From the NCBI RefSeq assembly GCF_001712795.1, contig NZ_KV757547.1:1-36708 (forward strand): a stretch of 36,708 bases of DNA, written 5' to 3'. Positions within the stretch are counted from its first letter, which is position 1. Each line of letters opens with the position of its first letter. The notes under the pieces were generated by a model. That model saw only the letters and a program-made list of their open reading frames with translations, did not search any database and was not told the origin of the DNA. The position numbers and the translations under genes are program-made. Positions 17,345-25,251 of the stretch are shown one piece after another. The stretch is from Nostoc sp. KVJ20 (lineage in GTDB: Bacteria > Cyanobacteriota > Cyanobacteriia > Cyanobacteriales > Nostocaceae).

Positions 17345-19834
17345 ATGATTAAATGGAGATATTGCCTAAAATATGCTCTTTTAGGCATTCTAGCCTTGTC
17401 AATAGTTCTAACTCGATCATCTTTATTGTTGGCTCAGTCCACCAAAAAAGAAACACATATACAACAGGCTGAACTGCTAACCCAAATAGGGAGAAAACAA
17501 TTAAATCAAGGTCAAGCAGCAGAAGCCCTTGATAGTTGGCAACAAGCCACGAAAATTTACCGTCAGAACAAAGATGCCGAAGGTGTTAGTGGGAGCTTAA
17601 TTAATCAAAATTTTGCCTTGCAAAAGTTAGGTTTACACTCCCAGGCTTGTGAAACACTTTTGGAAGCTCTAAAGGTAAAGAATTTGAACTGTAACCCAAC
17701 ACTATTAGAACCTACCGAATACGAGAAGTCACAACTGACAACAGCAATACACCAGTTAAAATTAACACCAATAAATTTACTGGGATTACAAAGCATGGGG
17801 CAAGTCCTACGTTTAGTTGGTAAGCTCAATGAATCTGAACTAGTTTTGGAAGAAACGCTATTATTTGCTAAACAGACATCTTCAGAAAAAGTTAGCGATA
17901 TTTTGCTGTCATTGGGTAATACAAAACAGTCCATCTATCAACGAGCGCGAGATGAGTACAAATGGGTAGAGGAACCCATATTTAGAGAGACGATCATAGA
18001 TTCTATTCCACAGAAGGCAGAGGAGTCACTTAAGACATATAAACTTTTAGTAGATCGGACAAGTTTTTCACAAGGAATAAAACTACAAGCGCAACTGAAC
18101 CGTTTAAACTTATTGCTAGACTTTGATGAATGGCTAACAGATAAACCTAAGCTAAAAGATGCTCATACAAAAGTTAGTCAGCAGATTCAACCATTAGCAA
18201 ATCTTATATTGCAAAACCCTTCAGCATTTTCTCAATTGTCACCAGAACAATCTATTCAAGCTAAATTAAAATTTGCTAATATTCTAAGTAAAATTCAAAA
18301 TAAATCGTTGCAATCAGCAGCTATTCGGTATGCTACATCTGCCTTAAAAACCGCTAAATATATTAATAACGAACTCTTAGAATCTAAAAGCTTAGGCGCT
18401 TTAGGTAAGTTAAACACAGAGGAATCACAAATATATTTTAAAAAAGCTTTGAGTTTAGCTCAGTCAATTAATGATGTGGATCTTCTCTATGAATGGCAAC
18501 AGCAATTAGGGAATTTATATCAGAAACAAGGTAAAACTGAAGCAGCGATTCAAGCTTATGGCGCGACTATTGACAGCATTACACAAATTCGCGGCAATCT
18601 CTTGTCTAGCAATTTAGATGCACAGTTTTTCTTTTACGAAAAAGTAGAGCCTGTATATCGCAATTACATGCGACTGCTAGCAGAAAGTCCTTCTCCTAAT
18701 TTAGAGTTAATACGCCAAACTTATGAACAACTTCAAGTAGCGGAGTTAGAGGATTATCTCAAATGCGGCAAACTCGACCTTGTTGCTTTAAATAAGCTTC
18801 AAAAATTGGATGACACCCCAGCAATAATTCACATTATTGATTTGAACAATAGGATAGAAGTAATTGTTCAATCTCCAGGCGACTCTCCTCATCACCACTC
18901 CGTTGATTCAAAATTAGTTAGAACTCATGTCAACACCTTGTTAGAAATTCTACAAGATGAAAAACTCGTTTATACTAAGCAACATATAATTACTTCACAT
19001 TATCAAGTGCTATATAAAGAGTTAATTGCACCTTTAAAAAAATATTTGCCTGGCTCCGGTACATTAATCTTTATTTTAGATAAATCTTTCCAAAGTCTGC
19101 CAATGAACTTGCTGCATGACGGGAAAGATTATTTAGTGAAGCGCTATAGCTTTTCAGAAACATTGGGTTCTAGAGTCCGAACCCCTAAGTCTTTACGACA
19201 AGATCAGATGAAAGCTTTCATCGCGGCTCTGTCTATACCCAGTCCCAGCTTGACAGATTCAAATGCTCCTCCAGGAGCAGAAGCTTTACCCCAAGCAAAA
19301 CAAGAAGCAGAAGATGTCAGAAAACTAACTAATTCTTCACTTATATTATTAGATAAAGAATTTACTAGTTCTAACTTTGGGCAGAGAATAAGTGAAGAAA
19401 ATTTTCCTATTGTTCACATTAGTACTCATGGACAATTTAGCTCTAAACTTATACGTACAGGATTTTTAGCTTATGATCGACAAATTAATATTAGAGAGTT
19501 TGACAGCTTACTAAGAAATAAAACTCAAGCTAGTTCCGATATAATTGAGTTGTTAGTTTTAAGCGCCTGTCAAACCGCTAAGGGTAATAAAAGATCAGCT
19601 TTAGGAATTGCTGGAGTTGCAGTACAAGCAGGAGCAAGAAGTACAGTAGCAACCTTATGGTTAGTAGAAGCAAACTCCACTGTTGAACTGATGGAAGAAT
19701 TTTACAAAGGATTAAGAAAGGGTTTAACTAAAGCAGAGGCGTTAAGACAGGCGCAATTAGCATTAATGAAAAATCCTAAATATGCTCATCCTTACTACTG
19801 GGCACCCTTTTTAATCGTTGGTAGTTGGTTGTAA
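17345..19834 (+). CDS. Secreted TPR-CHAT domain protein (caspase-like protease family)
   Basis: 829 residues. A signal peptide (about 1-30, ending LLLAQ) indicates export. TPR-type helical repeats fill about 32-440 (clear units around 31-70 and 375-410). The C-terminal CHAT domain (about 520-829) has the two catalytic residues of this clan-CD family: His695 in HISTHGQF and Cys742 in LVLSACQTA, followed by GIAGVAVQAGARSTVATLW and the typical end HPYYWAPFLIVGSWL. It is therefore probably an active Cys protease; substrate unknown. It is co-transcribed with the TpsA gene. Its last 40 nt overlap the 3' end of the opposite-strand gene, so two real C-termini share that DNA. Confidence 0.9.
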   Translation: MIKWRYCLKYALLGILALSIVLTRSSLLLAQSTKKETHIQQAELLTQIGRKQLNQGQAAEALDSWQQATKIYRQNKDAEGVSGSLINQNFALQKLGLHSQACETLLEALKVKNLNCNPTLLEPTEYEKSQLTTAIHQLKLTPINLLGLQSMGQVLRLVGKLNESELVLEETLLFAKQTSSEKVSDILLSLGNTKQSIYQRARDEYKWVEEPIFRETIIDSIPQKAEESLKTYKLLVDRTSFSQGIKLQAQLNRLNLLLDFDEWLTDKPKLKDAHTKVSQQIQPLANLILQNPSAFSQLSPEQSIQAKLKFANILSKIQNKSLQSAAIRYATSALKTAKYINNELLESKSLGALGKLNTEESQIYFKKALSLAQSINDVDLLYEWQQQLGNLYQKQGKTEAAIQAYGATIDSITQIRGNLLSSNLDAQFFFYEKVEPVYRNYMRLLAESPSPNLELIRQTYEQLQVAELEDYLKCGKLDLVALNKLQKLDDTPAIIHIIDLNNRIEVIVQSPGDSPHHHSVDSKLVRTHVNTLLEILQDEKLVYTKQHIITSHYQVLYKELIAPLKKYLPGSGTLIFILDKSFQSLPMNLLHDGKDYLVKRYSFSETLGSRVRTPKSLRQDQMKAFIAALSIPSPSLTDSNAPPGAEALPQAKQEAEDVRKLTNSSLILLDKEFTSSNFGQRISEENFPIVHISTHGQFSSKLIRTGFLAYDRQINIREFDSLLRNKTQASSDIIELLVLSACQTAKGNKRSALGIAGVAVQAGARSTVATLWLVEANSTVELMEEFYKGLRKGLTKAEALRQAQLALMKNPKYAHPYYWAPFLIVGSWL

Positions 19835-20799
19835 AAATCTATTATTTTTAACCCCTCTTCCACTTTTTTTAACTCAGATGAATTGTTACTTTTTTTCGCT
19901 AATTCAGATGCTGTCAAATATTGGCGTTTAGCTTCGTCTGGTAAACCTGCTTCAAAATAGCGCTCACCTAATACTCTATAAATGGTCGGATTTTTACTAC
20001 CTGCCGTGACTGCCTTATTTAATATTTCAAGGCTTTCATCCAAGAAACCTCTAAATGCATATACAGCATCTATGTCAAGAACAGCTTCATCTTGAGGTAA
20101 ACCTAGAGAATTGATTTGCTTTACTATATCTAAAACCAGTTTAATTTCCTGCTCAGAAAACAAGTTTACTACAAACGAATCCGCAGTGGGAGGAGAATCT
20201 TTTCTATAAGCGATAATAGAGATATTGAATGCTTGATCAAATGCTAATTCTTTTTCTTCTGGAGGGTAAGTAATTCTATTTTCATCTACAGTTTTTTCCC
20301 ATTCAAACTCATACCCTTTTACTCTCACTTTATAAGAAGTAGCACCTGGAACAGAACGCCAAGCTATGTCTGGTCGAGTTTTCATTAATGAACTGGTATA
20401 AGGATAAATAATTTTAGGCTCATCCTCTTCTCCTGTTCCACCTTTTCGGATTAAGCACACATCTATATTACTTGGATTGCAACTAGAGCTAGATGTATCA
20501 GTTATTGTACATTTATCAGAAGGAATAGCTCCACTTGATAAATCTAAAATATTTCCTGAACTCAGGCATAAGAATTTTACATAACCACCATTCAAAACTT
20601 CTAATCGCTCTCCTTGACAAACCAAACTTCCTGGCTCAAAACGTTTGTCTCCTTTATTCATTACTCTTCCAAGTGGCGGGTTACAGCGAACCTGATTTCT
20701 TGTTACTCTTATAAGAGGTACGCTGGCCAAAAGTGGCGCATCTTTAATCAGAAGGATGCTCAAGCAGGACAATACAATAATTTTTGTACTAGTTCTCAC
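19795..20799 (-). CDS. Secreted Cys-rich protein with FecR-like, Fn3-like and TPR regions
   Basis: 334-residue exported protein of unknown function; signal peptide about 1-26. Residues 35-120 hold six Cys (39, 61, 78, 97, 107, 115) and a strand-rich GDKRFEPGSLVCQGERLEVL pattern loosely like FecR domains. Residues 130-215 (PDIAWRSVPGATSYKVRVKG) resemble an Fn3-like sandwich. Residues 245-325 are TPR-type helices. FecR and Fn3 assignments are my inference from pattern; the TPR is firmer. The gene begins 36 nt after the kinase stop and is the last gene of the STAND-kinase operon. It overlaps the CHAT gene tail to tail. Confidence 0.75.
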   Translation of the reverse strand: MRTSTKIIVLSCLSILLIKDAPLLASVPLIRVTRNQVRCNPPLGRVMNKGDKRFEPGSLVCQGERLEVLNGGYVKFLCLSSGNILDLSSGAIPSDKCTITDTSSSSCNPSNIDVCLIRKGGTGEEDEPKIIYPYTSSLMKTRPDIAWRSVPGATSYKVRVKGYEFEWEKTVDENRITYPPEEKELAFDQAFNISIIAYRKDSPPTADSFVVNLFSEQEIKLVLDIVKQINSLGLPQDEAVLDIDAVYAFRGFLDESLEILNKAVTAGSKNPTIYRVLGERYFEAGLPDEAKRQYLTASELAKKSNNSSELKKVEEGLKIIDFYNQLPTIKKGAQ

Positions 20800-20835
20800 T
20801 TTCTCTTGCTATTTATATCAGTGATTAGCAGATTA

Positions 20836-22785
20836 TCACTTTTTGAGAATACGATCTAGTAAATCTTCTCTCCATATAATAACTTCCGGCAGACCAGATT
20901 TGCCTAAAATGCACGCTGCTATAGAAATTCTAGCATCATCATTTTTACCTAAAGCTTCTTGGATTTGAGATAATAGGCAGTAAGCATCTATTCTCTGACC
21001 ATCTAAATCAATCGCTTTTTCCAAATATTTTTTGGACTCACTCAATCTATTTTGCATTAATCTTGCCCAGCCCAAATCTTTGTAGAACGAAGCTTGTAAC
21101 TCCCTATTCTCAGTTTTACTTAAACCTTGTAAAGCTAAAGTAACAGCGGTATTATAATCACCACTTTTATTCTTCAATCTTGATAAAGCTGCAATAGCAA
21201 ATATAGCTTCACTACTACTTTTAATAGCTAATTTATATTGCTTCTCAGCTAAATCATATTTACCTTGTCCATCATAAAAAAATCCTAAACCGTAGTGTGA
21301 TTCCCATTTATTAGGCTTTAACATAAAGATTTTTTCATAACTATTACTTACGCAAGTATAATCTTGCAATTGCTGACATGCTACTGCTAAATTATTATAA
21401 GCACTATCATCTTTAGGATTATATTTTATAGCTAGTTCGTAATTATCTCTAGCAATTTTAGGGTCATTTTGATGCTGTAAACCCTTCTCAAAATAAAAAG
21501 TTGAGACTGAATTAGTTAAATCATGTCCATATTTTATTGCTCTTTGAAAGTCTTTTTCAGCATCGGCAATCCTATTTTCTTTATAGGCTTCTTTACCTTG
21601 ATTTAAAAAATAATCTGCTACTGTGGATTTTAAGCTATTATTCAAATACACTGCTTGTTGAAAATCGTTCTCAGCTTGGTCAAATTGATTTTCTTTATAA
21701 GCTTTTTTACCGGAATCTAAATAATATTTTGCTACTAGAGGTAAAGATGCATATATCAAACCAATAATACTTAATACAAACACAGTAAGCTTAAACGGCT
21801 TTGATTTAATTACTCGATTAAGCTTTGATTGACTAGGTAAGCGCTGCAAACGCTGTATTATTATTTGAGTACTTTGTGGGCGCTGCCCTACAAAAGGAGC
21901 CATCATATCATCAAGTAAATCAGCCAAAATTTTATCTATGTGAAGTGCTTTATCTCTCCAAATTAGTCTTCCTGTCTGCTCGTCCATTTTGATTTCAATT
22001 AAAGAAATACCTGTGACTAAGTAAACAAAAGTTCTACCTAAAGCGTAAAAGTCTGACTGTGGTACAGCTTGTCCATGAATTTGCTCTAAGGGAGAGTAAC
22101 AAGGTGTCCTAACAGCAGTTATTTCGTAACCATTACCGAATCCTGTACTGGTTCCTCCACTAGTACTAACTTTCGCAAAGTAGGTTCTACTAAGCTGTCT
22201 TGCTCCACCAAAGTCAACAAGTGCTAAATTACCATCGGGTTGATGAACAATGTTTTCTGGTTTGATATCTCTGTGGAAGAAACCAGACCGATGAACTAAA
22301 TCAAGAATCTCCATCAACTGCAATAACCATTCATAAGCCATTTCTTGGCTAATTCGACCATAAGATTGTACCCGCTGAGTTAAGTTTTCTCCTTCAAATT
22401 TATGCATAACTAGACAATGTAGTTCTAGAAGATTATCATTCAGTCTAAATGTGAAATAATCTTCTCTATTAGACTTGGGAATTCCAGGATGGTCTAGGAT
22501 TTGTAATATGAGTGATTCTCTTTTAAGTAGCTCAACTAGCTTAGAATCATCAATCCATCTTAATACTTTCATTACTCTTATTTGAGACTGAGGATGTTCT
22601 TCTGTGCCAGCATCCTCAATTTCAAAGACATCTGTGTAAGTATATGGATTTTGCTCCAAAGAACGCAACGGGCGCAGCAAACGAATACGCCCGTTTATTA
22701 TCAATGGATTTCCACATGCTAAACAATTTTCAGCGCTATCAGGATTATGACGCTGAGTGCAAAGAGGATTTATACAGTAGCCCAC
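20836..22785 (-). CDS. Membrane 4-Cys serine/threonine protein kinase with C-terminal TPRs
   Basis: 649 residues. An N-terminal zinc ribbon (Cys4, Cys9, Cys21, Cys24) precedes a Hanks-type kinase domain (about 35-315): Lys73 in VMKVL, Glu90, HRDIKPEN (171-178, catalytic Asp173), DFG (191-193) and a PLEQ / DFYALGRTF segment. There is no glycine-rich loop at the N-lobe, as in other cyanobacterial kinases of this subtype. One transmembrane helix (about 333-350) is followed by TPR repeats to residue 640, so the sensor part is probably periplasmic and the kinase cytosolic. The start overlaps the end of the upstream STAND gene by 16 nt, implying translational coupling. Confidence 0.9.
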   Translation of the reverse strand: MGYCINPLCTQRHNPDSAENCLACGNPLIINGRIRLLRPLRSLEQNPYTYTDVFEIEDAGTEEHPQSQIRVMKVLRWIDDSKLVELLKRESLILQILDHPGIPKSNREDYFTFRLNDNLLELHCLVMHKFEGENLTQRVQSYGRISQEMAYEWLLQLMEILDLVHRSGFFHRDIKPENIVHQPDGNLALVDFGGARQLSRTYFAKVSTSGGTSTGFGNGYEITAVRTPCYSPLEQIHGQAVPQSDFYALGRTFVYLVTGISLIEIKMDEQTGRLIWRDKALHIDKILADLLDDMMAPFVGQRPQSTQIIIQRLQRLPSQSKLNRVIKSKPFKLTVFVLSIIGLIYASLPLVAKYYLDSGKKAYKENQFDQAENDFQQAVYLNNSLKSTVADYFLNQGKEAYKENRIADAEKDFQRAIKYGHDLTNSVSTFYFEKGLQHQNDPKIARDNYELAIKYNPKDDSAYNNLAVACQQLQDYTCVSNSYEKIFMLKPNKWESHYGLGFFYDGQGKYDLAEKQYKLAIKSSSEAIFAIAALSRLKNKSGDYNTAVTLALQGLSKTENRELQASFYKDLGWARLMQNRLSESKKYLEKAIDLDGQRIDAYCLLSQIQEALGKNDDARISIAACILGKSGLPEVIIWREDLLDRILKK

Positions 22786-24212
22786 AAGGTAACTTCCCTT
22801 GTTTGTATTGTATCTGGTATTTTATGCACTAATCCCAATGGATCAACTAAAATATACTTCTTAATAGACGCTTGTAAACTATAACTAGCTTCTCGTTTGT
22901 TTGATTTCCCAGCAATTTCAATTAACGAGCGTTGTTCTAAAACTTCTATTGCTGTTATTAATTCAAAAACTGACAACTTTAAATTTACTCGCTCTTTTAA
23001 ATTATCAATGAGTTTAGAGAATTGAATGGGAGTCGAGTTTTCTGACATTTCTTCTGCTAAATAAATCATTATTTGCCTTTGAAGATTACTTAAAAGTCCA
23101 ACTTGTCCAAATTGCTGATGTAGCATTGTTTCAAGTTGAGGATCAATCATAGTAGTTTGATATTTAAAAAACATTTTAATACTCCCTTCAAAAAAACGAT
23201 TAATTCTGTCAGCCAACGCTTCTAAACTTGATGGATTCCCATGATAATTTTCAATTAATCTTTTACATTCCTGCCCAGTCAAACCTTTCTCTTGTAATAT
23301 TTGCATTCCTGCATTTACATCTAAACCTTCTAATTTAAAAGAGCGAATAGGTAGTTTTGTAGTCACAGAAGCAAATTCTTTTAAAGGCAACTGACTTGTT
23401 ATAATAATGCAGCTTTGATGCTTTCCTTCTATAAGTCTTAAAAGGAATTTTTCATATTGTAATCTTTTTTCAAAATCATCTGTCAACAATAGCTTTTCAA
23501 ATCCATCAATTACTAGGAGACAACGATGTAAGTGAAGCTGTTTTGATAGTAAAGATATGCTATCTATAAAAGAATTTTCATTTGCTTCTATGTCTATGTC
23601 AAAATTTTTATTTAAATCAATCACTAACTCATCAATTGATAACGAATGATTAATTGTTTTCCAGATTACACATTCATATATACTATTTAAAGAATCAAAA
23701 AGTATTTCTTCAACCAATCTAGCGGCTAATAAAGTTTTTCCTATTCCTCCAACTCCAGTAAAAACTATACAGCGCTCTTTAAATAGAGTAATTTGTTTTT
23801 TAAAATAGTTAATTTCATCTTTTCGTCCATAAAAAGATTTTATTTTAGGCAGTTCCCCATAAATTCTAATATTGCCAACGAAACTATCGTTATCCAGTCT
23901 TGATGCCTCTTCCTTCAGATAATCGTTCTTTGCTAGTTTAAGCAAAATAGATTTCAAAGATATTTTTGTTACTTTAACTCCATCACCAATAATTCCTGAA
24001 AGCATAGTCCATAGTGGTGGAGCTACTTTCTGCTGTAGATAGTATGCGTTATACCCTGAATCACTTGCCATCTCTTTATAATCTTTACTATCCCAAACTC
24101 CCTTAATAAGAACTTTTTCTACTTCTGTTAAATACCTTCCCGTAGATTGAAACACTTGTTCTTCTAATACAGCTAATACTCTTTTTACGTCTAAAACTTG
24201 GCTTGAATTCAT
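22770..24212 (-). CDS. NB-ARC STAND ATPase lacking a C-terminal sensor domain
   Basis: 480-residue signal-transduction ATPase. The first about 95 residues form the helical HTH-like domain that typically opens cyanobacterial NB-ARC/WD40 proteins (GRYLTEVEKVLIKGVWDSKDY). The NB-ARC module follows: YGRKDEI at 128, Walker A GVGGIGKT (153-160, Lys159), Walker B CLLVIDGFE (231-239, Asp236), IIITSQLP sensor strand and GNPSSLEAL. A winged-helix-like end completes it. Most relatives continue into WD40 or TPR sensor repeats; this one stops and is followed, with 16 nt overlap, by a TPR kinase. A ribosome site AAGGAAAAG lies about 9 nt upstream of the ATG. Confidence 0.88.
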   Translation of the reverse strand: MNSSQVLDVKRVLAVLEEQVFQSTGRYLTEVEKVLIKGVWDSKDYKEMASDSGYNAYYLQQKVAPPLWTMLSGIIGDGVKVTKISLKSILLKLAKNDYLKEEASRLDNDSFVGNIRIYGELPKIKSFYGRKDEINYFKKQITLFKERCIVFTGVGGIGKTLLAARLVEEILFDSLNSIYECVIWKTINHSLSIDELVIDLNKNFDIDIEANENSFIDSISLLSKQLHLHRCLLVIDGFEKLLLTDDFEKRLQYEKFLLRLIEGKHQSCIIITSQLPLKEFASVTTKLPIRSFKLEGLDVNAGMQILQEKGLTGQECKRLIENYHGNPSSLEALADRINRFFEGSIKMFFKYQTTMIDPQLETMLHQQFGQVGLLSNLQRQIMIYLAEEMSENSTPIQFSKLIDNLKERVNLKLSVFELITAIEVLEQRSLIEIAGKSNKREASYSLQASIKKYILVDPLGLVHKIPDTIQTREVTLWATV

Positions 24213-24627
24213 GCCGACTTTTCCTTACGTAAGTAGGTATACACAAGGTTATATTTTACCCCTTTGTACTTAAAACATCTACAAAATTCACAATTATTAA
24301 CTGAAGCTAGGTTCTCAAATTACCTTTCTAGGCTATATGATTTAAATGTTACATCTTAATAGGGAGATTTAACGCATCTCTAGTACATTATCCGGTCTAG
24401 CTTGAGCATAAATAATGTGAAAGAAGTTGACCAGCGTCAACCAAGGAACACCGCCTGCGGGTATTTTTGATCACTGATTAACTCAATGAGTTTGTTTTGA
24501 AAATCTTGTGTCTAGGTATCTTAACCTAAACCAAATATCTTCTGCTAATACATTTGAGTGAAAGCTCTTACCTCAACTGAGTAAAACGACCATAACTTCT
24601 GTAAAATCAAGCTAATTGAAAGGAGGC

Positions 24628-24717
24628 ATGAAGGTGAAGATACAACGGTACGACAACTTAACGCAGAAAGCGCCACTAAGGAGTCGCGCTTTCTGCGTAT
24701 TGCAAATTTCATATTGA
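24628..24717 (+). CDS. Possible 29-residue small ORF / leader peptide
   Basis: Short frame beginning MKVKIQRYDN and ending before 24717. An AGGAGG ribosome site at 24621-24626 lies only 1 nt from the ATG at 24628 but 7 nt from an in-frame GTG at 24634, which is therefore the better start. The second half of the frame is a perfect 13-bp hairpin. Could be a leader peptide, a small RNA or coincidence. Confidence 0.3.
   Translation: MKVKIQRYDNLTQKAPLRSRAFCVLQISY
24661..24698. repeat. Perfect 13-bp inverted repeat with 12-nt spacer
   Basis: ACGCAGAAAGCGC (24661-24673) pairs perfectly with GCGCTTTCTGCGT (24686-24698). The spacer CACTAAGGAGTC contains AAGGAG. No T-run follows on either strand, so it is not a rho-independent terminator. 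It may be a regulatory RNA hairpin or a protein-binding/recombinase-type site. Confidence 0.7.
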
Positions 24718-25251
24718 TATAGAGCGGGGTTGATCTCGAAGGAACAAAAGAAGTTGCCGTTGAAGTTTGGCGACAGAGACGACTACTAAATTTGTCCGAG
24801 AGTTTTTACCGCGCTGCAAGATCCATTATAGGATCTACCGCTTGGAAAGTCCATTCTTTGCGGCGTGTTTTTGCTGTCAAAATTCATAAATTTTAGGTAA
24901 AGTTAAGTTTGGTTAAGAAATATCCCGAATGTTGTAGCAAAAAGAAGTAGCAGCGCGAATAACAGTTACCAGTTATCAGTTGGGAGTAGAATCCAAGATT
25001 AGATAACTGTTTACTGTTGACTGATAACTGATGCAACCCCCTCTGAACTTGTAAACCGAGTTATCAGGGGAAAATATTGTGATAAATAGAGAACGCCCCA
25101 AGAGCGCAGTAGTAGAGCGCATGGGGTCGAGTGCAGCTTTCGCATGGCAATTTTGTGCTGTGACGAAGGGAAATTTTCGGAATATCCAGGCTAGAGCAAG
25201 GGTTTCGCAGCTTGAAAGAGTTCTCTCTAAGGAATTCCGAGGGGAGAACCG

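Larger units (their letters stand above)
24213..25251. other. Repeat-rich gene-poor region upstream of the replication gene; candidate origin region
   Basis: About 1 kb between divergent genes with no long gene. Visible structure: palindrome CTTACGTAAG (24224-24233) in the STAND 5' leader; a small ORF with a strong hairpin (24628-24717); an AGATCC/GGATCT inverted repeat (24819-24836); an 11-bp inverted repeat CAGTTATCAGT / ACTGATAACTG (24970-24980, 25020-25030); and a bulged hairpin CCCCA...TGGGG near 25097-25128. Being directly upstream of a replication initiator, it is the likeliest site of the plasmid origin, but no iteron array or DnaA-box cluster was recognised. Confidence 0.4.

Noticed and set aside
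24661..24698. Hairpin considered as a rho-independent terminator
   Set aside because: No T-run follows the stem on either strand.
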